From an uncultured Tropicimonas sp. (GTDB taxonomy: Bacteria > Pseudomonadota > Alphaproteobacteria > Rhodobacterales > Rhodobacteraceae), in NCBI GenBank assembly GCA_947495685.1, contig CANLZY010000012.1, positions 91,887 to 155,886 of the forward strand: 64,000 bases of DNA, given 5' to 3'. The first letter of the stretch is position 1. Each line of letters starts with the position of its first letter. Below, piece after piece: positions 35,432-42,911 of the stretch. Made by a program: the position numbers and the translations under genes. The notes below the pieces were generated by a model. That model saw nothing but the letters and a program-made list of their open reading frames with translations, had not been told where the DNA came from and ran no database searches.

Positions 35432-36187
35432 ATGAACAAGCCGATCATGGCGAAGGCAACCGCCGTCTGGCTGGTGGACAACACGACGATCAGCTTCAAG
35501 CAGATCGCCGATTTCTGTGGTCTTCACGAGCTGGAAGTACAGGGAATCGCCGACGGCGATGTGGCCGCGGGCGTCAAAGGCTTCGACCCGGTCGCCAACA
35601 ACCAGTTGATCCAGTCCGAGATCGACCTGGCCGAGAAGAACCCGCTGTACAAGCTGAAGCTGAAGTTCAATGCCGCCGCCGTGGGCGAGGAAAAACGTCG
35701 TGGGCCGCGCTATACGCCGTTGTCCAAACGTCAGGACCGCCCGAACTCGATCCTCTGGTTGGTGAAATTTCACCCCGAGTTGACCGACGGACAGATCTCC
35801 AAACTCGTAGGCACGACGAAGCCGACGATCCAGTCGATCCGCGAACGGACGCACTGGAACATTGCCAACATGCAGCCGATCGATCCGGTTGCCCTGGGAC
35901 TCTGCAAGCAGACCGAACTGGATGCCGTCGTCCAGAAATCTGCTGCCAAGAAAGCCGCCGAAGGCCAGGTCATGAGCGACGACGAGCGTCGCAAGCTGGT
36001 GTCGACCGAGCAGTCGTTGGCCGCTCCGCCCGAGCCGAAGATCCCGAGCTCCATTTCCGGCTTGGAAACCTTCACGTTGGGCGGTGACCCGCGCGACGAC
36101 AGGGACGCTCACGAGCCCGTCCGCGACGCCGACAGCTTCTTCAACCTCCCGGGCGATGCCGACGAGGATGACGAAGACGAAAAGTGA
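35432..36187 (+). CDS. DUF1013 / TrcR-type cell cycle transcriptional regulator
   Basis: This 251-residue alphaproteobacterial protein starts with a helix-turn-helix-like unit (T-T-I-S-F-K-Q-I-A-D-F-C-G-L-H near residue 18) and a second DNA-binding-like unit (L-T-D-G-Q-I-S-K-L-V-G-T-T-K-P-T-I near residue 115), then a long acidic tail. The family is annotated as TrcR, a regulator of the alphaproteobacterial cell-cycle network; that assignment is from family knowledge. AAGGAGG site. A good terminator follows. Confidence 0.9.
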   Translation: MNKPIMAKATAVWLVDNTTISFKQIADFCGLHELEVQGIADGDVAAGVKGFDPVANNQLIQSEIDLAEKNPLYKLKLKFNAAAVGEEKRRGPRYTPLSKRQDRPNSILWLVKFHPELTDGQISKLVGTTKPTIQSIRERTHWNIANMQPIDPVALGLCKQTELDAVVQKSAAKKAAEGQVMSDDERRKLVSTEQSLAAPPEPKIPSSISGLETFTLGGDPRDDRDAHEPVRDADSFFNLPGDADEDDEDEK

Positions 36188-36283
36188 CGTCCTCGCGGGC
36201 CTGCTGTCCACACGCCGGTGACGATTTGGTGAGTACCGGCATGGCGTGCGTTGATACCGCACTGTTACTGTGCCAGCCTGAAC

Positions 36284-36313
36284 GGGCCGGGCCTCGTGGC
36301 CCGGCCATTTTTG
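36284..36313 (+). terminator. rho-independent terminator after DUF1013 gene
   Basis: GGCCGGGCC and GGCCCGGCC pair around a short loop (CTCGT region) and are followed by ATTTTTG, about 97 bp after the DUF1013 stop and before the next gene start. Confidence 0.8.
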
Positions 36314-36329
36314 TACGAGCGAGCGGTTA

Positions 36330-37820
36330 ATGGCATCCCCGATTTTTGAATCTCCGGCCAGGCGGGCGATGGTGCCTCTTGTCCTTGCCGGTCTCTGCCT
36401 ATTGTTCATTGCAGCGATTGGCATGCCGCTGCAGTTTGTCTCCAATCAGAACACGAAGTTCCTGCACGGGATGGCGACGGCGTTTCCGGATCGTCTGGGC
36501 GCCGACTGGACGGCACAGACGGTGGACGGTCTGCCGGTGTTCACGGCTTTGGTGCACGGTGTCGCCGCCTACGTTGATCCGGCGTTCTTCTATGTCATCG
36601 AGGCGCTGCTGCTGTGCGTGATGTGTGTGTCGTTGCTGGCCATCGCGCGGCGCGTTGCGCCGGATGCCGGCGGGACGCTGTGGTTCCTGATCGTGGTCGG
36701 TGGGGTGCTGGTGGCCCTCGTGCATCCGCCGCAGGAGGACACGCTGCGCGGTGTGGCCGGACAATACATGACCCACGGTTACCTGCAGCCGTCGGAATTC
36801 GGCATCCTCTATCTGCCGGCGCTCTTGCTGGCGGCACGACGGCACCCGGCGGCGCTGATCCTTGGGGTGATCCCGGCGGCTGTCCATCCAGCCTACATCG
36901 CGTTTTCGGCGATCCTTCTGGGCGTGTTCCTGTTTTACCGTTGGCGCGACGGATCCGGGATTCCGCTGCTGACGGTGACGGTGGCGGTGGCCATCCTGGT
37001 GGTACCACCGATTGACCTTGCCCTGCGATTTGCACCCACGGATGCCGAGGTCTTTGCCCAGGCAAACAATATCCTCGCCTTCGAGCGCATCCCGCACCAT
37101 TCGGACCCGTCCCGTTGGGCGACCTGGCCGGCCTATCGCAAACTGATCATCGCCCTGATGGGGATTGCGGTGGCGCCTTCGGGAGTCATCCGTACATCAC
37201 TGGTCTGCCTTTTGGGGCTGGCGGTGGGGGGGACGGTTTTCGTCGCCGCAACGGGAAATGCGGAAGTCGCGCTGATGGCCCCCTGGCGCGCATCGATCAT
37301 CGTCGTTCCCGTGACAGCGACCATCGTTATCGGCTGGATCGTGAATTTGTTGTATCGACGCGTGTCAAAACGGTCGGTTCTGCTGGCGGTGCCAGTGATT
37401 GTCACGGGGTATGCGCTGTTCGGGGCGTATGACGGTCTCCGGCGGGTTCAGGCCGAGAGTGCACGCAACAAGACTCCGGACTACGTCATCCATATTCAGG
37501 AATCCCATGATCCGCAGGATATCTATCTGACCCACCCAAGGATGAGCGACTTCCGGCTGGCGGCGATGACATCCCAGTTCGTCACCTGGAAGACCCACCC
37601 CTATCTCGATACCGAAGTGCTGGAGTGGAAGCGGCGCTCCGATTTGGCCCAGAAGGTCTTTGGCGACCAACTGGACTGTGATGTGCTGGCGGAAATTCTG
37701 GCGGCCTACCCGGTGACGCATGTGTTGGCACCGGTGACGGCGGCGGGCACAACCTGCGGCCTGCCGGTGGAGTTCAAGGGCGAAGAGTATCGTATCCTGG
37801 TCGTGGGCCCGGACAGCTGA
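36330..37820 (+). CDS. polytopic membrane protein of unknown function
   Basis: This 496-residue protein has roughly ten membrane helices between residues 15 and 375 and a C-terminal soluble domain of about 120 residues containing D-P-Q-D-I-Y-L-T-H-P and A-Y-P-V-T-H-V-L-A-P. The layout, with an early extracytoplasmic loop rich in aromatic residues and a soluble tail, recalls glycosyltransferase-C-like or DUF6798-like proteins, but I do not recognise the family with confidence. Start at the ATG directly downstream of the terminator; the ribosome site is weak. It is followed by the third copy of the dispersed repeat. Confidence 0.7.
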   Translation: MASPIFESPARRAMVPLVLAGLCLLFIAAIGMPLQFVSNQNTKFLHGMATAFPDRLGADWTAQTVDGLPVFTALVHGVAAYVDPAFFYVIEALLLCVMCVSLLAIARRVAPDAGGTLWFLIVVGGVLVALVHPPQEDTLRGVAGQYMTHGYLQPSEFGILYLPALLLAARRHPAALILGVIPAAVHPAYIAFSAILLGVFLFYRWRDGSGIPLLTVTVAVAILVVPPIDLALRFAPTDAEVFAQANNILAFERIPHHSDPSRWATWPAYRKLIIALMGIAVAPSGVIRTSLVCLLGLAVGGTVFVAATGNAEVALMAPWRASIIVVPVTATIVIGWIVNLLYRRVSKRSVLLAVPVIVTGYALFGAYDGLRRVQAESARNKTPDYVIHIQESHDPQDIYLTHPRMSDFRLAAMTSQFVTWKTHPYLDTEVLEWKRRSDLAQKVFGDQLDCDVLAEILAAYPVTHVLAPVTAAGTTCGLPVEFKGEEYRILVVGPDS

Positions 37821-37845
37821 CGCAGGAGACATTCGGGGCCGGGGG

Positions 37846-37912
37846 CTCCCGCCGGTCTTCGACGCCATCCGGCATCTTGACCCGTTGGGCCACGCACCTG
37901 CGGTGCGCCAGC
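37846..37912. repeat. dispersed intergenic hairpin repeat, copy C
   Basis: CTCCCGCCGGTC (37846), CCGTTGGGCC (37882-37891) and the 16-mer GCACCTGCGGTGCGCC (37894-37909, identical to copy A) occur in the same order and spacing as in copies A and B. It lies between the convergent membrane-protein gene and recR. Confidence 0.6.
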
Positions 37913-37938
37913 ATCGCCTGCCTCCGAGGCGTTCGGGG

Positions 37939-38538
37939 TCAGAGCGCCTTGCGAGCGCGAAGGGCCGCTGTGATCGTGCCATCGTCGAGATAGTCCAGCT
38001 CGCCGCCGATCGGGACGCCCTGCGCGAGCGACGTGACCGAGATGCCGCTGGGGACAAGCTGTTCGGCGATGTAATGCGCAGTGGTCTGACCGTCGATCGT
38101 GGCGTTCAGAGCGAGTATCACCTCGGAGATTTCTTCCCGCTGAACGCGGTCCAGCAGGCGCGGAATGCGCAACTCGTCCGGCCCGATCGCATCGAGCGCC
38201 GACAGGGTGCCGCCCAGAACGTGGTAGCGGCCCTTGAACACGCCGGACCGCTCCATCGCCCACAGGTCGGCAACATCCTCGACGACGCAGATTTCACCGT
38301 TGGCGCGTTTCTGGGACGAACAGATCTCGCACAGTTCCGTCGTGCCGACGTTGCCGCAGTTGATGCATTCCCGGGCGGTCGCGGCCACCTGCTGCATGGC
38401 GTCCGCAAGCGGGATCAGCAGCAGCGCACGTTTCTTGATCAGCTGAAGCACCGCACGCCGGGCCGACCGCGGCCCGAGGCCCGGAAGCCGGGCCATCAGG
38501 TCGATCAGATCCTCGATATCGCGCGGCGCCTGGGTCAC
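37939..38538 (-). CDS. recR: recombination mediator protein RecR
   Basis: This 199-residue protein works with RecF and RecO to load RecA at gaps. It shows the N-terminal helix-hairpin-helix ([15 protein letters not shown] near residue 14), the zinc finger C-x2-C-x9-C-x2-C (C-I-N-C...C-E-I-C) near residues 58-73, and the Toprim region with V-V-E-D-V near residue 85. GTG start immediately after the ybaB stop, the usual dnaX-ybaB-recR order. Confidence 0.97.
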   Translation of the reverse strand: MTQAPRDIEDLIDLMARLPGLGPRSARRAVLQLIKKRALLLIPLADAMQQVAATARECINCGNVGTTELCEICSSQKRANGEICVVEDVADLWAMERSGVFKGRYHVLGGTLSALDAIGPDELRIPRLLDRVQREEISEVILALNATIDGQTTAHYIAEQLVPSGISVTSLAQGVPIGGELDYLDDGTITAALRARKAL

Positions 38539-38886
38539 TTACAGGCCCGGGATGTTCATGCCGGCAGGAAGGCCGAGCTCGCCGGTCAGCTTTTCCATTT
38601 CTTCCTTGGATTTCTCCTGTGCCTTGCTCTGGGCATCCTTGATGGCGGCCAGGATCAGGTCTTCGACAACCTCCTTCTCGTCCGGGTTGAAGATCGACGG
38701 GTCGATCTCCAGTCCCGTCAGTTCGCCCTTGGCGGTGCAGCGCGCCTTGACCAGCCCGGCACCGCTTTCTCCGACCACAACTGTGTTTTCCAGATCGGCC
38801 TGAAGGGCGGCCATCTTGCCCTGCATTTCCTGCGCGGTCTTCATCATCTTGGCCATATCGCCGAGTCCGCCGAGTCCCTTGAGCAT
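38539..38886 (-). CDS. ybaB: YbaB/EbfC family nucleoid-associated protein
   Basis: This 115-residue dimeric DNA-binding protein starts M-L-K-G-L-G-G-L-G-D-M-A-K-M-M-K-T-A and has the central E-I-D-P-S motif. It is the middle gene of dnaX-ybaB-recR, with an AAAAGGAAC site upstream and no gap to recR. Confidence 0.95.
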   Translation of the reverse strand: MLKGLGGLGDMAKMMKTAQEMQGKMAALQADLENTVVVGESGAGLVKARCTAKGELTGLEIDPSIFNPDEKEVVEDLILAAIKDAQSKAQEKSKEEMEKLTGELGLPAGMNIPGL

Positions 38887-38945
38887 GTCGTGTTCCTTTT
38901 GGTTGTGTGGGTCTGGGCCCCTGTCGCATGCGCGGGGCCGATCAT

Positions 38946-40703
38946 CTAGTCTTCCTCGAACGGATCCCATTCGTCCTCGACCTCGGGCAGCGCCTCGACA
39001 GCGGCCTCTGCCTCGATTTCGTCCGGGGTCCGGATCTGCGCGATCTTTGCGTCGGGGAATGCCTGCAGCACGGCCTGTACCATCGGGTGGGTCATCGCCT
39101 GATCCTTAAGCCGCTGGACTTCGGTGTCACGGGCTTCGGCCAAGGTCGGGGCACCACCGTCGCTGACAACCGTGACGGCCCAGCGATTTCCGGTCCACCC
39201 CTGCAACCGCTGACCCAGACGTTGCGCAAGGTCCGGCGCGGCATCGGCGGAGGGCTCGAACTCGATCCGACCGGGAGAATAGCGCGCCAGTTTCAGGGTG
39301 GTCTCGACTTCGATCAACAGCGTCACATCGCGGTTGGCGCGGATCAACTCGATCACGTGATCGAAGGTCATGAACCGCGACAAGGCTTCTTCGGGCGATA
39401 CCTGGAGCATCGCCACCGGTCCGCCACCGGAGGGCCGTCCACCAGATGCCGACGGCGATGGCGGTGCGTGGTTGGCCGGCCCCGGCGCGTGGCCAGTCGG
39501 ACCGCCACCAGGTGCCGTTGGCGGCTGGGGAGGCGGGGCGTCGCGCAACCGCTTCACCAGGTCGCCCGGCGTCGGCAGATCGGCGACATGGGTCAGCCGG
39601 ATGATCGCCATCTCGGCGGCCATCATCGAATTGGGGGCCAACGATACCTCTTCCAGCGCCTTCAGCAGCATTTGCCACATGCGAGCCAGAATGGGCATTC
39701 CAAGGGTGTCTGCCATGATCCGGCCGCGGTCGCGTTCGTCAGGCGGAACGGTTGGATCGTCGGCGGCCTCGGGGGTGATCTTGGTGACCGAAACCCAGTG
39801 ACAGACCTCGGCCAGGTCCCGCAGGATCGCCAGCGGGTCGGCGCCGTCCGCATATTGGCCAGACAGTTCCGTCAGCGCACCGGCGGCGTCGCCCTTCAAC
39901 ACCATGTCGAACAGGTCGAGCACCCGACCCCGGTCGGCCAGCCCCAGCATCGCACGCACCGTTTCGGCGGTTGTCTCGCCCACGCCCTGGCTCAGCGCCT
40001 GATCGAGCAGGGATTGCGCGTCCCGCGCTGACCCTTCGGAGGCTCGCACCAGCAGCGCCAAAGCGTCATCGGTGATCTGCCCGCCCTCGGCATCTGCGAT
40101 CCGACGCAACATGGCCAGCATGTCCTCCGGCTCGATCCGGCGCAGGTCAAATCGTTGGCAGCGGGACAATACCGTCACCGGTACCTTTCGGATCTCGGTG
40201 GTGGCAAAGACGAATTTCACGTGGGCCGGGGGTTCTTCAAGCGTCTTCAAGAGCGCGTTGAACGCGCTCTTGGACAGCATGTGGACCTCGTCGATGATAT
40301 AGACCTTGTAGCGCGCGGAACTGGGCGCATAGGCGACCGAATCCAGTACCTGGCTGCGGATATCATCGATGCCGGTGTTGGAGGCGGCGTCCATCTCCAG
40401 AACGTCCACGTGTCGGCCACTGGCGATGGCGATGCAGTTTTGGCACTGCCCGCAAGGTTCGGTCGTCGGGCCGCCCTGGCCGTCAGGGCCGGTGCAGTTC
40501 ATGCCCTTGGCAATGATCCGCGCGGTCGTGGTCTTTCCGGTGCCGCGGATGCCGGTCATGATGAAGGCCTGCGCGATACGGTCGGCAGCAAAGGCGTTCT
40601 TCAGCGTCCGAACCATGGCCTCCTGGCCCACAAGGTCGGCAAAGGTCAGCGGGCGGTATTTCCGCGCCAGAACCTGATAGCCGGTATCGCCTGTTTCGCT
40701 CAT
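38946..40703 (-). CDS. dnaX: DNA polymerase III subunits gamma and tau
   Basis: This 585-residue clamp-loader ATPase has Walker A G-I-R-G-T-G-K-T-T near residue 45, a four-Cys zinc module (C-T-G-P, then C-G-Q-C-Q-N-C) near residues 64-85, Walker B I-I-D-E-V-H-M-L near residue 128, and sensor 1/arginine finger S-R-C-Q-R-F near residue 170. A Pro/Ala/Gly-rich linker near residues 395-430 leads to the tau C-terminal domain. ATG at 40703 with a GAGGCGAG site. Confidence 0.96.
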   Translation of the reverse strand: MSETGDTGYQVLARKYRPLTFADLVGQEAMVRTLKNAFAADRIAQAFIMTGIRGTGKTTTARIIAKGMNCTGPDGQGGPTTEPCGQCQNCIAIASGRHVDVLEMDAASNTGIDDIRSQVLDSVAYAPSSARYKVYIIDEVHMLSKSAFNALLKTLEEPPAHVKFVFATTEIRKVPVTVLSRCQRFDLRRIEPEDMLAMLRRIADAEGGQITDDALALLVRASEGSARDAQSLLDQALSQGVGETTAETVRAMLGLADRGRVLDLFDMVLKGDAAGALTELSGQYADGADPLAILRDLAEVCHWVSVTKITPEAADDPTVPPDERDRGRIMADTLGMPILARMWQMLLKALEEVSLAPNSMMAAEMAIIRLTHVADLPTPGDLVKRLRDAPPPQPPTAPGGGPTGHAPGPANHAPPSPSASGGRPSGGGPVAMLQVSPEEALSRFMTFDHVIELIRANRDVTLLIEVETTLKLARYSPGRIEFEPSADAAPDLAQRLGQRLQGWTGNRWAVTVVSDGGAPTLAEARDTEVQRLKDQAMTHPMVQAVLQAFPDAKIAQIRTPDEIEAEAAVEALPEVEDEWDPFEED

Positions 40704-41055
40704 CTCGCCTCGCCTTGTTGACGTCGCCAACCTAGTTGTCCGCGCCGACAAGGTCCACCGTTGCGATAGGATCCGCCGACGGGAATCGGTCGGATCGCTC
40801 ACCTGCTGCCGTTGCGGGCGGGTGGAGCGTGTCGGTATTTTCGTCTCGGCATTGTATGCGCAACTCAAAGGGGGTCCGGGCGAGGAGGGCGAGAACCCCT
40901 GCTGCGGCTTGAGCCGGGGCTGGCACCCGATCCCCCGATATCGTGCTTGGCGCTGGCGCAGGGGGCATGGCATCCTGTTCGAAAGATCGCTCCGAAAGGG
41001 GAAGGCCGACGATCTGTTTCGGTCGGGAGGCTCTGGTACCAGTGGGAGGACAAGG
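40704..41055. other. gene-free stretch upstream of dnaX
   Basis: A 352-bp divergent region between dnaX and the small membrane-protein gene at 41056. A TTGACG hexamer occurs near 40713, but no convincing -10 was placed. I see no gene, repeat or hairpin that I can support. Confidence 0.5.
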
Positions 41056-41370
41056 ATGACGGATGCTCCAAAGTCGGGTCTGCTGTATGCCAGCTTGCTG
41101 GTGTGGGGCGCACTGTTTGCGTGGTCCTTCGCGGCCTACCTTGGCATGGAGCCGGAAGGAGACGGCTTCACCCGGGGCTTGAACCGGGTGAGCCATTTCT
41201 TTGGCTGGCAGATCGCCGCGATGATGATGGCGCTTGTCTGTTATGGTCTTGCGCGACATCAGCCAAGGCGCAGTCTGGCCCGCCGCCTGGGGCATGTACC
41301 CCTTGTTTTGGCGGGCCTGCTTTTTCTCGGGCTGGCAGGCATCGTCGCGGTCACGTTGTGGACGGGCTAA
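41056..41370 (+). CDS. small three-helix membrane protein, unknown
   Basis: This 104-residue protein has three membrane segments (about residues 9-29, 48-66 and 80-100). The text V-S-H-F-F-G-W-Q before helix 2 and G-L-A-R after it is conserved-looking, but I do not know the family. The ATG at 41056 has a GGAGGACAAGG site. It is convergent with rsgA, 14 bp apart. Confidence 0.7.
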   Translation: MTDAPKSGLLYASLLVWGALFAWSFAAYLGMEPEGDGFTRGLNRVSHFFGWQIAAMMMALVCYGLARHQPRRSLARRLGHVPLVLAGLLFLGLAGIVAVTLWTG

Positions 41371-41384
41371 TGACCGCTCGAATG

Positions 41385-42419
41385 TCAAAGGTCGCGCTTG
41401 TGACGCCCCCGCGACTGGCCGTCCTTGACCATCTTGCCGAACGCCTTGTCGCGGGCGCGTGACTGGGCAATCGTGGCGGTGTTGCGGGCATCCTCGATCA
41501 GCAACTTTTCCCAACGATCCACCCGTGCGCGATCCAGGGTGCCGGCTTCGATGGCTGCTTCGATGGCACAGCCCGGCTCGCCGGTGTGGTGGCAGTTCGA
41601 GAACCGGCACTGCATTGCCAGATCCGAGACGTCGGAAAAGACCGCGTCGATCCCGTCGGCCGCATCGTTCAACCTGAGCGCCCGCATGCCGGGGGTGTCG
41701 ATCAGCCAACCGCCTGCCGTTGTCCGCCAGAGCGCGCGCGCTGTCGTTGTGTGGCGGCCCTTTGCATCGTCGGCGCGAATGTCCTGCGTGGCTTCCCGCC
41801 GTCCGGTCAGCGCATTGGTCAGCGTGGTCTTGCCGACGCCGGACGAACCGACCAGCGCAAGTGTCTGCCCGGGGCCGCACCACGGCCGCAGGCGGTCGAT
41901 CTCCTCCGGGTTGCGGGCATCGAGGGTCAGCGCGGCCACCAGCGGCGACAGTGCCTCGGCGTGGCGCCGATAGCTGTCCGGGTCGTCGGCCTCATCGGCC
42001 TTGGTGAGGATCACCAGCGGAAGGCAGCCCGCCGTCGAGGCCAGCACCAGGTAACGCTCCAGCCGCGCGGCGTTGAAATCGGCGTTGCAGGAACTGACAA
42101 TGCCCAGCGTATCGACATTGGCTGCAATCAGCTGCTGGTCGACGCCGGTTCCGGCGGTTCGGCGTTGCAGCAATGTGGTGCGATCCAGCACCCGAATCAT
42201 GCGCCCGGTCGTCGGATCATGAGTGACCCAGTCGCCGACGGCAACGTCGCCGGCGCTTGTGCCGCCGGGCAGGGTGAGCGATGCGGGGCCATCTGGCCCA
42301 AGGGCCTCCAACCGATCCCGGGTGATCGCGGTTATTCGGAGGGGTTCGCCATCATCATCTGATACCTGGGCACGAAAGTGGGCGGACCAACCAAGGTCGC
42401 CAAGAGTAGGTTGGGTCAA
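41385..42419 (-). CDS. rsgA: ribosome small subunit-dependent GTPase A
   Basis: This 344-residue circularly permuted GTPase assists late 30S maturation. The GTPase motifs appear in permuted order: G4 L-T-K-A-D near residue 165, then G1 G-S-S-G-V-G-K-T-T near residue 215 and G3 D-T-P-G-M near residue 260. An N-terminal OB fold and the C-terminal zinc motif C-R-F-S-N-C-H-H-x5-C are present. The TTG at 42419 begins the family-like text T-Q-P-T-L-G-D-L-G-W and has an AGGGAA site; longer GTG-start forms add about 36 unlikely residues. Confidence 0.92.
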   Translation of the reverse strand: MTQPTLGDLGWSAHFRAQVSDDDGEPLRITAITRDRLEALGPDGPASLTLPGGTSAGDVAVGDWVTHDPTTGRMIRVLDRTTLLQRRTAGTGVDQQLIAANVDTLGIVSSCNADFNAARLERYLVLASTAGCLPLVILTKADEADDPDSYRRHAEALSPLVAALTLDARNPEEIDRLRPWCGPGQTLALVGSSGVGKTTLTNALTGRREATQDIRADDAKGRHTTTARALWRTTAGGWLIDTPGMRALRLNDAADGIDAVFSDVSDLAMQCRFSNCHHTGEPGCAIEAAIEAGTLDRARVDRWEKLLIEDARNTATIAQSRARDKAFGKMVKDGQSRGRHKRDL

Positions 42420-42563
42420 TGTTCTATTCCCTGGACACGTCTGTACTGGCGGCTCAAGGCCGCGGAAAAAACGACGGTCGGGCGGCAGTTTACGTTTATC
42501 GAATCTGCGCCCGGAGGGTGACAACACGCTCTGTCATGATACCTCCTGCTCGGGATGAATTGG

Positions 42564-42662
42564 GTGAGAGGCTGGACAACGACCCAAGCGGGGCTCGTTA
42601 CGGCTGCTTCCTTCCGGATCTGACCGGGTTGGCGAGGCGCCTGCCCGCGCCAACCTCTCACT
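42564..42662 (-). ncRNA. ffs: 4.5S signal recognition particle RNA
   Basis: On the minus strand the sequence contains the universally conserved SRP loop text GGTCAGATCCGGAAGGAAGC followed by AGCC, the binding site of Ffh domain M. The ends pair (GTGAGAGGTTGG at the 5' side with CCAGCCTCTCAC at the 3' side), forming the long hairpin of small bacterial SRP RNA of about 99 nt. It lies between rsgA and dnaE2, near dnaX, a common neighbourhood. Confidence 0.93.
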
Positions 42663-42823
42663 TGGGTAGGTAAGTCATCGGTTCGACAATTGCAAGTTGG
42701 TGTCGACAGTCTCCGTTACAGGCGTCTGGGGAGTGGCAACCCGATGCCCGAAAGTCGGTCGAAGTGTCGGAGCCGGACGGAATCTGCGTGGGGTGGCGGT
42801 GCGAGACTTTCGACTCCCAATGA

Positions 42824-42838
42824 GAACAAAATGGGAAT
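42824..42838 (+). promoter_or_regulatory. candidate LexA (SOS) box upstream of dnaE2
   Basis: GAAC-AAAATGG-GAAT matches the alphaproteobacterial LexA direct repeat GAAC-N7-GAAC (GTTC-N7-GTTC on the other strand) at seven of eight positions, 73 bp upstream of the dnaE2 start. dnaE2 genes are usually LexA-controlled, which supports the match. Confidence 0.55.
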
Positions 42839-42911
42839 ATCCTGAAGCGGTCGACCCGGAAGGCAGCTGCATTTCGAAGCGGCTCGGAGCAGCGACGGAC
42901 AGGAGGTCAGA

